Positions 21,255-28,401 of a stretch of 31,477 bases of DNA are shown in pieces. A model generated the notes under the pieces. That model saw nothing but the letters and a program-made list of their open reading frames with translations. It had not been told where the DNA came from and ran no database searches. The translations under genes were made by a program, and so were the position numbers. Every line of letters starts with the position of its first letter. Position 1 is the first letter of the stretch. Where the stretch lies: positions 1 to 31,477 of IMG/VR virus record IMGVR_UViG_3300030104_000170, one strand, 5' to 3'. The stretch is from a virus.

Positions 21255-21653
21255 GTGGCACTGACTCAAGTAATAGGCGCAGGTATTGGTGCTGGTAACA
21301 CTGTTACTGGTGAAGGTAGTGCCACGACATCTTTGCAGCAGGGGCTGGGAAAAGCATGGATAAATTTTCAACAGAAATCTAGTAATGTTGTGCGTGATTC
21401 CTTCAACCACTCCAGTTTCACAGATGGTGGGACTGGAACCATGACTTTTACAATAACATCACTTATGAACAATATTAATTATTGTCATAGCGGAATGGCG
21501 GGAGAAGGTGGCAATAGTCAAGAATGTTTAAGTCAGTCTTACACCCAGACTGTGCCAACCACCGCTGCCGCAGAATATGTAAATGCTTATGCAAATACTG
21601 CATTAGAAGACCCTTCTTATGCTGGTAGGGTATTACACGGAGACCTCGCATAA
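21255..21653 (+). CDS. GDLA-family adhesin, extra type B
   Basis: This 132-residue protein starts at GTG 21255 behind GGGAG. Unlike its sisters it is not preceded by a junction 13-mer and begins MALTQVIGAGIGAGNTVTGE. It then joins the type B anchor, GEGSATTSLQQGLGKAWINF, including the 16-base stretch TTTGCAGCAGGGGCTG (21332-21347). The core RDSFNHSSFTDGGTGTMTFT and NNINYCHSG follow; the C-terminal third is unique and it ends VLHGDLA. It sits just before the second block and could be a leftover of a former block or a gene moved on its own. Confidence 0.75.
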   Translation: MALTQVIGAGIGAGNTVTGEGSATTSLQQGLGKAWINFQQKSSNVVRDSFNHSSFTDGGTGTMTFTITSLMNNINYCHSGMAGEGGNSQECLSQSYTQTVPTTAAAEYVNAYANTALEDPSYAGRVLHGDLA

Positions 21654-22111
21654 TGCCATACATAGGTAAATCCCCAGAGTTCGGTGTTCGCAACCGCTTC
21701 CAGTATCAAGCTACGGCTGGTCAAACCAGCTTCAGCGGATCTGACGCTAATTCTCTGACGCTTACCTATAACGACAGCTTGTACATGGACGTATATCAAA
21801 ACGGCGTTCTGTTGGTTCCGGGAACCGATTATACGGCTACGACAGGCACAACCGTGGTGCTGGTTACAGGAGCCTCGCTCAACGACATCGTTGAGATGGT
21901 GGTCTACGATGTCTTTACCGTGGCTAACAGCTACACCAAGACGGACTCCGACACTCGTTACCCCTTCAAGGGCAACAACTCTATTATCCGTCTGAACGGT
22001 CAGACCATCAGCGCAGACATTACGATTGACAGCGATGAGAACGGTGTGTCGGCAGGGCCGATTACACAGAGTGCCACCGTCACTGTTAACGGATATTGGA
22101 GCATCGTATGA
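21653..22111 (+). CDS. Tail fibre protein, MPYIGKSP type (block 2, P gene)
   Basis: This 152-residue protein starts at ATG 21653 (TAATG) directly after a junction 13-mer. MPYIGKSPEFGVRNRFQYQA, TAGQTSFSGSDANSLTLTYN, VYQNGVLLVPGTDYTATTGT, ASLNDIVEMVVYDVF is the standard fibre N-terminal beta domain of many marine phages. The end IIRLNGQTISADITIDSDEN, GPITQSATVTVNGYWSIV is a shorter relative of the tail of the gene at 18745. It probably anchors an adhesin to the tail. It overlaps the next gene by four bases (ATGA), as its paralogue does. Confidence 0.82.
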   Translation: MPYIGKSPEFGVRNRFQYQATAGQTSFSGSDANSLTLTYNDSLYMDVYQNGVLLVPGTDYTATTGTTVVLVTGASLNDIVEMVVYDVFTVANSYTKTDSDTRYPFKGNNSIIRLNGQTISADITIDSDENGVSAGPITQSATVTVNGYWSIV

Positions 22112-22512
22112 CTAGCGTGTTGAATGTAGATACGATTGCTGATAAGGCAGGCACGGGGCCGGTTGCGCTGACGAAGCAACAGGCGGCAAAGATATGGTCT
22201 AACTTTGACGGCACCACTAGCGGCATTACTGCTCGGGACAGCTTTAACGTATCAAGCATTGGAGACACAAATACTGGCACTTACACAATCAATCATACAA
22301 ACGCTATGTCAAATAACGATTATTGCTGTGCTGTGATGGGACGAATGCAAAGAGGCACAAGCAATAGTGGTGCTGCAAACGGCATTGACTCATCTGACGG
22401 TGATTCAACAGTTTTAACAACTAGCCACATAATAGCTTACATCAATGTTGCAACTACCGGCGATGCTGATGTGCCTATTGCTGGGTCTATGGTAATGGGA
22501 GACCTCGCATAA
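22108..22512 (+). CDS. GDLA-family adhesin, type A, copy 2
   Basis: ATG 22108 overlaps the preceding TGA and gives 134 residues. TSVLNVDTIADKAGTGPVAL leads into TKQQAAKIWSNFDGTTSGIT, with a 19-bp stretch (22166-22184) identical to that of the type A gene at 19191. The core ARDSFNVSSIGDTNTGTYTI, NHTNAMSNNDYCCAV is better preserved than in copy 1. The C-terminal portion is unique and it ends SMVMGDLA. Its junction 13-mer supplies GGAG for the next gene, whose ATG lies one base beyond. Confidence 0.77.
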   Translation: MTSVLNVDTIADKAGTGPVALTKQQAAKIWSNFDGTTSGITARDSFNVSSIGDTNTGTYTINHTNAMSNNDYCCAVMGRMQRGTSNSGAANGIDSSDGDSTVLTTSHIIAYINVATTGDADVPIAGSMVMGDLA

Positions 22513-22919
22513 TGGCAAGCATACTCAAAGTAGATACAATCACAGGGGTAGCCACGGCTGGGTCTATTGCAGTTACCGGCGAGGGCAACTCGACCACAAC
22601 GAATTTGCAGCAGGGGTTGTGTAAGGTGTGGATTAACTTTAATGGCACAGGCACAATAGCAACTCGTGACTCATTCAATGTTGCATCAATAACAGACGGT
22701 GGCACGGGTCTTTATACGGTCACTATTACTAATGACTTTAATAACGATGATTACTCAACCGCAGGTGCAGCCGGAGAAGAAGATGACAGTGGGGGTAATC
22801 GCAGTCTTGGTTTGAGAGCAAGGGCTGCTGGTTCACAAAATCTTCGTGGTTTTAGGGATGGTGTTTCTGCTGACGACATGGCTGAGATGCAAATTCACAT
22901 CATGGGAGACCTCGCATAA
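22512..22919 (+). CDS. GDLA-family adhesin, type B, copy 2
   Basis: This 135-residue protein starts at ATG 22512 (TAATG). Residues about 8-38 repeat the type B anchor seen at 19628 (TAGSIAVTGEGNSTTTNLQQ, GLCKVW) almost exactly, then INFNGTGTIATRDSFNVASI, TDGGTGLYTVTITNDFNNDD, the most complete form of the core in this array. The distal part (DDSGGNRSLGLRARAAGSQN, GFRDGVSADDMAEMQ) is unlike that of any sister, and it ends HIMGDLA. The strong protein identity with third-base drift in the anchor indicates purifying selection on that part. Confidence 0.8.
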   Translation: MASILKVDTITGVATAGSIAVTGEGNSTTTNLQQGLCKVWINFNGTGTIATRDSFNVASITDGGTGLYTVTITNDFNNDDYSTAGAAGEEDDSGGNRSLGLRARAAGSQNLRGFRDGVSADDMAEMQIHIMGDLA

Positions 22920-23302
22920 TGGCTAGTGAACTGAGAGTAAACACCCTGAAGGATGCTAGCGGGAACAACAGCGTGGCTACGTCAATTGTGTTTGGTGGCA
23001 CGGCGAAGGCGTGGGCATCTATAAATGCTGGTGCAGAAAAAGACAGCTTTGGAGTTTCTAGTTTCGACGACAACGGAACAGGAAATCACGATATCAATTT
23101 TACTAACGCATTTAATAATGCCCTTTATAGTTGCTTACTCACTGCCAGTGATAATCCCGGCACAGCTAACGACTATGTAGCTGTCACAGTTAGTGGTTCT
23201 GTAGCGCCTGGTTCTTATAGGTATTACACATATCGTGCTTCCAACGCTACGCAAACAGACTTGCCTTACGTTAGCAGCGCATTTCACGGAGACCTCGCAT
23301 GA
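22919..23302 (+). CDS. GDLA-family adhesin, type C, copy 2
   Basis: This 127-residue protein starts at ATG 22919 (TAATG). ASELRVNTLKDASGNNSVAT, SIVFGGTAKAWASINAGAEK, DSFGVSSFDDNGTGNHDINF, TNAFNNALYSC keeps all parts of the family core but with a shortened NGTG loop. The outer part VSGSVAPGSYRYYTYRASNA is unique; it ends AFHGDLA. Its terminal junction leads into the large fibre gene at 23299, so the array closes on the biggest adhesin. Confidence 0.78.
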   Translation: MASELRVNTLKDASGNNSVATSIVFGGTAKAWASINAGAEKDSFGVSSFDDNGTGNHDINFTNAFNNALYSCLLTASDNPGTANDYVAVTVSGSVAPGSYRYYTYRASNATQTDLPYVSSAFHGDLA

Positions 23303-24372
23303 GTAAGGCAGCAGAACTCGCCGCACTGATTGGTTCGCAGTCGGCGTTGTCAGACAGGAACTTGATTATCAACGGTGCGATGCAGGTGGCACAGCGAGGC
23401 ACAAGCAGCACTGGTCAGGGTGCATCTGACTTATTTCTTGTTGACCGCTTTCATCTAAATACCAACGGCAACTCTGCTGGCAGGTTTACTGTCACACAGG
23501 AATCTAATGGCCCAAGCGACATCCCTAATTCCTTAAAGCTGGCTTGCACCACAGCAGACACATCTATTGCGGCCAGTGAAAGGCTTTTCATTGAACAAAG
23601 GCTAGAGGGACAAAACCTCCAACGTATGAAAAAAGGCACCAGCGATGCACAGGCAATCACCGTGTCTTTTTATGTGAAAGGAAATGCAGCAGCCACATAT
23701 GTGGTGGGTATCTTCGACAGTGACAACAGTCGTCAGATTGGCGCACAGTTTTCTGTGACGACAGACTGGAATAGAGTGTCTGTTACGTTTCCCGGTGATA
23801 CAGGCGGCAGCCCACTAGATGATGACAATGCCGAAAGCCTGTCGCTTCGTTTTTATTTACACGCTGGCTCGACCTATACTGGTGGGACATTGCAGACAAC
23901 GTGGGATACTGCCGTAAATAACGAGCAAGTAGGCAGTGGCACCACCTCTATCTTTGACAGCACCAGCCGCACGTTTTTCCTGACAGGAGTGCAGATGGAA
24001 CTTGGCGAACAGGCCACGCCGTTTGAGCATCGGTCGTTTGGCGATGAGTTTATTAGGTGTCAACGCTACCATCAAAGATTTACGGGTGTAACCAATGGCC
24101 GTGTGGGGTTTGGCACAAAAACTAGTGCTACTAATGCAAGATGTATTCTTCCCTTTAATACACCAATGAGAGCCACACCATCTCAAAGTGTTACTGGAAC
24201 CCCTCGTTTTGAGACGGGTGCTGCTGCACAGAACGTATCAAGCATTAATACTTCGGGTGCAAATACTCTGTGCGGGAGTTTTGATGCAACCACAGCATCT
24301 GGCGGTTCGCAAAACAACCCCGGAGTCCTTGACTTAGGTGACGGCGGCTACATTTTTGATGCGGAGTTGTAG
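23299..24372 (+). CDS. Large tail fibre with carbohydrate-binding-like domain
   Basis: This 357-residue protein starts at ATG 23299 within the last junction 13-mer. A short helical leader (SKAAELAALIGSQSAL) is followed by DRNLIINGAMQVAQRGTS, a start typical of phage fibre proteins with a jelly-roll carbohydrate-binding-like domain. The domain includes FLVDRFHLNTNGNSAGRFTV, ITVSFYVKGNAAATYVVGIF, WNRVSVTFPGD and closes with FFLTGVQMELGEQATPFEHR, SFGDEFIRCQRYHQRF. The final ~100 residues are Thr/Ala/Asn-rich and probably the receptor-facing tip. This is the likeliest main receptor-binding protein of the window. It probably acts outside the cell at the virion tail. Confidence 0.85.
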   Translation: MSKAAELAALIGSQSALSDRNLIINGAMQVAQRGTSSTGQGASDLFLVDRFHLNTNGNSAGRFTVTQESNGPSDIPNSLKLACTTADTSIAASERLFIEQRLEGQNLQRMKKGTSDAQAITVSFYVKGNAAATYVVGIFDSDNSRQIGAQFSVTTDWNRVSVTFPGDTGGSPLDDDNAESLSLRFYLHAGSTYTGGTLQTTWDTAVNNEQVGSGTTSIFDSTSRTFFLTGVQMELGEQATPFEHRSFGDEFIRCQRYHQRFTGVTNGRVGFGTKTSATNARCILPFNTPMRATPSQSVTGTPRFETGAAAQNVSSINTSGANTLCGSFDATTASGGSQNNPGVLDLGDGGYIFDAEL

Positions 24373-24374
24373 AT

Positions 24375-24545
24375 ATGGATATTACATCAGCAAAGTATTA
24401 TGCAAAAGATGGACAAAACCAAAGCATCAAAGCCACGATTGATGGCGTCGTTTGGTCTGTGCCTCTTGACTCAGCAAACACACACTACGCAGAAATCATG
24501 CGCCAAGTAGATGCTGGCGAGTTAACTATAAAAGATGCGGATTGA
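24375..24545 (+). CDS. Small conserved fibre-region protein
   Basis: A 56-residue ORF runs from ATG 24375 to TGA 24543-24545. It reads MDITSAKYYAKDGQNQSIKA, then TIDGVVWSVPLDSANTHYAE and IMRQVDAGELTIKDAD. The pattern SIxAxIDGxxxxVPxDxxNxHYxEIxxxVxxGxLTIxDAD is frequent in marine phages next to fibre genes, sometimes fused to an assembly chaperone domain. It begins two bases after the previous stop and ends three bases before the nozzle gene, which fits a real gene in this compact operon. Probably assists fibre assembly; unproven. Confidence 0.8.
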   Translation: MDITSAKYYAKDGQNQSIKATIDGVVWSVPLDSANTHYAEIMRQVDAGELTIKDAD

Positions 24546-24548
24546 TGA

Positions 24549-26417
24549 ATGCCACTAAGCAAACTGCAATTCAGACCAGGCATCAACAGAGAGGGCACAA
24601 ACTACTCTAATGAAGGTGGCTGGTTTAACGGTGACAAGATTCGTTATCGTAACGGCTATGTTGAGCGCATAGGCGGTTGGGTTCGTGTATCCAATAACAA
24701 GTTCACCGGCATAGCTCGTAAGATATTTGATTTTGTTACTTTGGCCTCTGCCAATTTGCTGTTCATAGGCACAGAGCAAAAGGTCTTTCTTGAAGATTCC
24801 GGTACGTTTAACGACATCACTCCGATTCGATCTACCGTCACGCTTGGGACAAACCCGATCACCACCACGGGCGGCGCTGGTAGCGGCGTGGTCACCGTTA
24901 CCACACAAGCTGCACATGGCGCGATCACCGGCGACTTTGTCACGCTTGCGAGTCTCACAGCCACTGACGGCATTACCGCCGCGCAACTAAACACAGAGCA
25001 CAAGATTACTGCCGTGCCTAGTGACACGACGTTTACGATTACCACCGCAGGATCTGCTTCTTCTGGTAGCACCGCTGGTGGTGGGTCATCTGGCACTGCC
25101 GCATTTCAAATCAACATTGGTATTACAACCACGGTTCTTGGCACCGGTTGGGGCGCAGGCACATGGGGTCGCTTTGAGTGGGGTTCCGCATCTGGAGCGT
25201 TATCAGGCATAACATTACGATTATGGGCGGCAGATAATTTTGGCGAAGATCTCATCTTCAATGTCATGAACGGGTCAATCTACTATTGGGACGCTACCGG
25301 CGGCACAAGCACTCGAGCCGTAGAACTGTCGTCATTGACCGGCGCCAGCGACACACCAACCATTGCTCGTAAGGTTTTGGTCTCGGATGTTGACCGTCAC
25401 ATCATTGCTTTTGGCGCCAACATAATTGGCACTGACACACAAGACCCATTACTCATACGTTTTGGTAGTCAAGAATCCCTGACTGACTTCACACCCACGG
25501 CAACCAACACGGCTGGTGATCTTCGCTTGTCGAAGGGCAGTGAGATCATCACGGCAGTGCAGACTAGCCGTCAGATACTGGTGTTTACCGATCAGTCGCT
25601 ATACTCAATGCAGTTTTTAGGACCACCGTTTACTTTTGGCGTGTCCATGCTTGCAGACAACATCCGTATCGCTGGTCCTAACACAGCCATTGCCGTGAAT
25701 GATGTTGTCTTCTGGATGGGGCAAGAGAACTTCTATCTTTATGACGGACGCACGCAGGCCATACCGTGTAGCGTGCGAGATTATGTTTTCAACGACATGA
25801 ATAACCAGCAGTCGTTCAAGTTTCATGCTGGATCTATCGGCAGTCAGACTGAGATCTGGTGGTTTTATTGTTCCTCTTCTGCCACTGAGATTGACCGTTA
25901 TGTGGTGTACAATTACGGTCAACAAGTTTGGTATTACGGGACTCTAGTTCGCACGACTTGGAATGACAGAGCGTCCGGCCTGCGTAGTTTTCCACAGGCT
26001 ACTGGCACAGATTTTTACCTGTATAATCACGAAAACGGTCTTGATGATTTTAGTACAGGAAGCCGAGTAGCCATAAATGCCTTTGTTGAGTCATCTGACT
26101 TTGACATTGGCGATGGGCAACAGTTCATGTTGCTCAATCGTATCTTGCCTGACTTGAGCTTCAACGGATCTACGGCGGCGAATCCAGCGGCCTTGTTCAC
26201 GATTCGTAGTAGAGACTTTGGTGGCGACAATTTCACAGAGTCGCCTTCGGACTCGGCAGTCCGCACAGCCACATCGCCAGTAGAGCAATACACCGACAAG
26301 ATTGACTTGCGTGCTCGAGGCAGACAGATGTCAATTCGCGTCGAGAATACTGCGACAGAGGTAAAGTGGCGTCTTGGTGCACCTAGAATAGATGTGAGAC
26401 CGGATGGCAGAAGATGA
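24549..26417 (+). CDS. Tail nozzle / P22 gp10-like stabilisation protein
   Basis: This 622-residue protein starts at ATG 24549. The start, LSKLQFRPGINREGTNYSNE, GGWFNGDKIRYRNGYVERIG, GWVR, is characteristic of the tail hub (nozzle) of marine podoviruses, related in layout to P22 gp10 and T7 gp12. A Thr/Gly-rich insert at about 95-185 precedes beta-propeller-like blades (DLIFNVMNGSIYYWDATGG, DVDRHIIAFGANIIG, ITAVQTSRQILVFTDQSLYS, VVFWMGQENFYLYDGRTQAI, WWFYCSSSATEIDRYVVYNY). A beta domain QFMLLNRILPDLSFNGSTAA, QMSIRVENTATEVKWRLG ends it. It caps the tail channel and retains packaged DNA. It overlaps the next gene by four bases. Confidence 0.85.
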   Translation: MPLSKLQFRPGINREGTNYSNEGGWFNGDKIRYRNGYVERIGGWVRVSNNKFTGIARKIFDFVTLASANLLFIGTEQKVFLEDSGTFNDITPIRSTVTLGTNPITTTGGAGSGVVTVTTQAAHGAITGDFVTLASLTATDGITAAQLNTEHKITAVPSDTTFTITTAGSASSGSTAGGGSSGTAAFQINIGITTTVLGTGWGAGTWGRFEWGSASGALSGITLRLWAADNFGEDLIFNVMNGSIYYWDATGGTSTRAVELSSLTGASDTPTIARKVLVSDVDRHIIAFGANIIGTDTQDPLLIRFGSQESLTDFTPTATNTAGDLRLSKGSEIITAVQTSRQILVFTDQSLYSMQFLGPPFTFGVSMLADNIRIAGPNTAIAVNDVVFWMGQENFYLYDGRTQAIPCSVRDYVFNDMNNQQSFKFHAGSIGSQTEIWWFYCSSSATEIDRYVVYNYGQQVWYYGTLVRTTWNDRASGLRSFPQATGTDFYLYNHENGLDDFSTGSRVAINAFVESSDFDIGDGQQFMLLNRILPDLSFNGSTAANPAALFTIRSRDFGGDNFTESPSDSAVRTATSPVEQYTDKIDLRARGRQMSIRVENTATEVKWRLGAPRIDVRPDGRR

Positions 26418-26701
26418 CAAAGAAGGTTGTGCGCCCGATCCTGCCGATTGCGCCAGATCAATACGATCCGGTGTACATCAATCAACTGGCACGGGCATTA
26501 GAGACTTTGATTGATGAGGTCAGGGACGCTGATGTGAACTTCCAAGGAATTGGTGAGATGGGTAGCGCGACATCTCTGGATGTGGGAGACATGTATATAG
26601 CTGACGCAGGGTTCTTAAAGATCGTAAGAGCGGGAGAGGTGTTCGCTCCGACTAATGTAGCGACAATATCCTTGGGTTCTGTTACAGTGTCAGTGTCTTA
26701 A
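26414..26701 (+). CDS. Small conserved tail protein
   Basis: This 95-residue protein starts at ATG 26414 (ATGA). VVRPILPIAPDQYDPVYINQ, LARALETLIDEVRDADVNFQ forms a proline-rich leader and a helix, followed by TSLDVGDMYIADAGFLKIVR and the ending SLGSVTVSVS. This composition is a standard companion of the nozzle gene in marine phages. A plug or needle-like role comparable to P22 gp26 has been suggested by position only; the protein is too short for a P22-type needle. The last six residues equal those of the gene at 14146. Confidence 0.75.
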   Translation: MTKKVVRPILPIAPDQYDPVYINQLARALETLIDEVRDADVNFQGIGEMGSATSLDVGDMYIADAGFLKIVRAGEVFAPTNVATISLGSVTVSVS

Positions 26702-26710
26702 AGGTGTATT

Positions 26711-27508
26711 ATGGGTCTTAGTTTAAAATCATTACTACCAGTTATAGGCGGGATAGCCGGTGCTTACTTTGGCCCCGCTGGTAGTGCTGCCCTAAACTCG
26801 GCTCTTGGATCTGGAATCGGCACGCTTGTGGCAGGTGGCGATGCCAAAGACGCAATCAAGAACGCGATTATCGGCGGCGGCGCAACTGCCGGTCTTGGTG
26901 CTATGGGTGTGGGTCCAGGCGCCGCACAGTCTGCGGCTGGTAAAGCGGCCACTGAAGCGGCAGCACAGCAAGCCATAACCGAAGAGGCAACCAAACAAGC
27001 CGTTGCTAGTGAGGCGGCAAAGAGCGGGATCCTTGGCTCTGGCATCTCGGTTGGTGATGTTGTTGTTGGCAGTAGCTTGCTTGGAATGTTGGGCGTCGGT
27101 GACGAGGACATCACAGATGATGGCCCTCGTGAACTTGAGTCTCGTCCAGATTACAAAGGTACACCGATTAAGGGAATTTTTAGAGATACAGTAACCGATA
27201 TCTCGTATGACACGGCAGAAGAGCTGGAAGAGGCGATCAAAAAGCGTCAGCAACAAGTTACTGCCATGGCTTTGGGCGGCATTGTGTCACTAAACGCTGG
27301 TGGTTTGATTGAAGGACCGGGCACCGGCACATCAGATAGCATCAAAGCTGGCATATATCAGAATGGTAAAAAGGTTCAGGAGGCTAGGCTTTCGGACGAA
27401 GAGTTTGTTATGACGAGAAAAGCCGTCGCGGGTGCGGGTAATGGCGACACCAATTTGGGCGCCAAACGCATGTATGCCATGATGGATAAGTTTGAGGGGA
27501 TGGCGTAA
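26711..27508 (+). CDS. Internal virion (ejection) protein with conserved C-terminal domain
   Basis: This 265-residue protein starts at ATG 26711. The N-terminal ~130 residues are Ala/Gly-rich and hydrophobic (LKSLLPVIGGIAGAYFGPAG, DAIKNAIIGGGATAGLGAMG, VVVGSSLLGMLGVGD), compatible with membrane insertion. The C-terminus MALGGIVSLNAGGLIEGPGT, GTSDSIKAGIYQNGKKVQEA, RLSDEEFVMTRKAVAGAGNG, AKRMYAMMDKFEGMA is a conserved domain (GxGxGxSDSI ... ARLSDxEFVxxxxxV.G.GNG...GAK.LYAMMD) common in marine phages. Podovirus ejection proteins that enter the host envelope show this hydrophobic character and position. Followed by a TAATG overlap. Confidence 0.75.
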   Translation: MGLSLKSLLPVIGGIAGAYFGPAGSAALNSALGSGIGTLVAGGDAKDAIKNAIIGGGATAGLGAMGVGPGAAQSAAGKAATEAAAQQAITEEATKQAVASEAAKSGILGSGISVGDVVVGSSLLGMLGVGDEDITDDGPRELESRPDYKGTPIKGIFRDTVTDISYDTAEELEEAIKKRQQQVTAMALGGIVSLNAGGLIEGPGTGTSDSIKAGIYQNGKKVQEARLSDEEFVMTRKAVAGAGNGDTNLGAKRMYAMMDKFEGMA

Positions 27509-28401
27509 TGGTCGATACAGTCCGCACCGAACAGTTACAGGTTCTGCCAGAGTATCAAGAAACCTTCCTCAAGGATCTTCTTGCTAGCACCTCAACTCTT
27601 GCCAATCGAGCCGCTGCCATTCCTGAGTATCAAGTCGCTGGTTTGACACCAGCACAACAGCAGGCGATCCAGCTTGGCATCTCTGGTGTGGGTGCCTATC
27701 AACCGATGATGCAAGCTGGTGCTACGACTCTGGGTCAAGGCGTAGCGGCACTGCAACCTGGTGCCTTTCAGCAATACATGTCGCCGTTTACAGATCAAGT
27801 CATTGATCAGAGCCTTGCCGATCTTCAGCGTCAAGCAGACATGGAGCGGCAGCGTATCGGTTCTGCGGCTGTGCAAGCTGGAGCCTTCGGCGGATCCCGT
27901 CAGGCCATAGCCGAACAAGAGTTACAGCGTAACACGGCGGACGCCTTTGCTAGACAGTCAGCACAGCTTCGTGCACAAGCCTTTGAGTCGGCGCAAGATC
28001 GAGCACAACAGGGGGCAGAACTGTTTGGCAAGCTGGGTCTACAGCAAGCGGCCATGGGCGAGTCGGCACAAGCGGCACAAGCACGAGACGTTGGAATCCT
28101 GTCACAGCTTGGCGGTCAGGAACAAGCGCAACAGCAAGCCGAGCTTGAAGCGCAACGAGCCACGAGTCTTGAACGGCAGTTTGAACCATATCAACGCATT
28201 GGTTTCATGTCTGACATTTTCCGTGGCGTACCGACCACAACCAGTACGTTGACCAGTCGCACGGCTCCTTCACCTAGCACCTTGTCTCAAATCGCTGGTT
28301 TGGGCATGGGTGTGGCTGGACTTCAGCAAGCTGGCGCCTTTGGTGAGGGCGGAATCTTTGGCGGGTTGGGTAGCTTCCTTGGTATGGGTGGTCAGAAATA
28401 A
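27508..28401 (+). CDS. Internal virion (ejection) protein, Gln/Ala-rich
   Basis: This 297-residue protein starts at ATG 27508. After VLPEYQETFLKDLLASTSTL, AGLTPAQQQAIQLGISGVGA it has a conserved helix PGAFQQYMSPFTDQVIDQSL, ADLQRQADMERQRIGSAAVQ, AGAFGGSRQAIAEQELQRN. A Gln/Ala-rich coiled coil and a Gly-rich hydrophobic end (LSQIAGLGMGVAGLQQAGAF) follow. The YMSPFTxxVID...R.....AFGGSRQ motif is common in marine podoviruses and recalls DNA-pilot proteins of ssDNA phages. Its position after the nozzle and before two more long proteins supports an ejectosome role. It shares a base with each neighbour. Confidence 0.77.
   Translation: MVDTVRTEQLQVLPEYQETFLKDLLASTSTLANRAAAIPEYQVAGLTPAQQQAIQLGISGVGAYQPMMQAGATTLGQGVAALQPGAFQQYMSPFTDQVIDQSLADLQRQADMERQRIGSAAVQAGAFGGSRQAIAEQELQRNTADAFARQSAQLRAQAFESAQDRAQQGAELFGKLGLQQAAMGESAQAAQARDVGILSQLGGQEQAQQQAELEAQRATSLERQFEPYQRIGFMSDIFRGVPTTTSTLTSRTAPSPSTLSQIAGLGMGVAGLQQAGAFGEGGIFGGLGSFLGMGGQK

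Larger units (their letters stand above)
19617..23300 (+). repeat. Seven identical 13-bp junctions GGAGACCTCGCAT
   Basis: Copies at 19617-19629, 19994-20006, 20371-20383, 21639-21651, 22498-22510, 22905-22917 and 23288-23300 end the seven adhesin genes and encode GDLA plus the first base of the stop. GGAG is the Shine-Dalgarno for the next gene. Where the stop is TGA (first, third, seventh) the next ATG begins within the 13-mer; where it is TAA the ATG follows by one base. Upstream codons are ATG (first, fifth, sixth) or CAC (the other four). The wobble bases are identical in all copies. Confidence 0.93.
21653..23302 (+). repeat. Adhesin block copy 2 (P-A-B-C), 1650 bp
   Basis: This is the second copy of the four-gene order found at 18745-20385: MPYIG fibre protein (21653), type A (22108), type B (22512), type C (22919). 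Gene lengths are 152, 134, 135 and 127 residues against 149, 146, 126 and 125 in copy 1. All within-block joins use the same overlap types. Confidence 0.7.

Noticed and set aside
18745-23302. Diversity-generating retroelement behind the variable adhesins
   Set aside because: No reverse transcriptase gene and no template/variable repeat pair with adenine-specific changes is visible; variation covers whole C-terminal domains rather than scattered codons.
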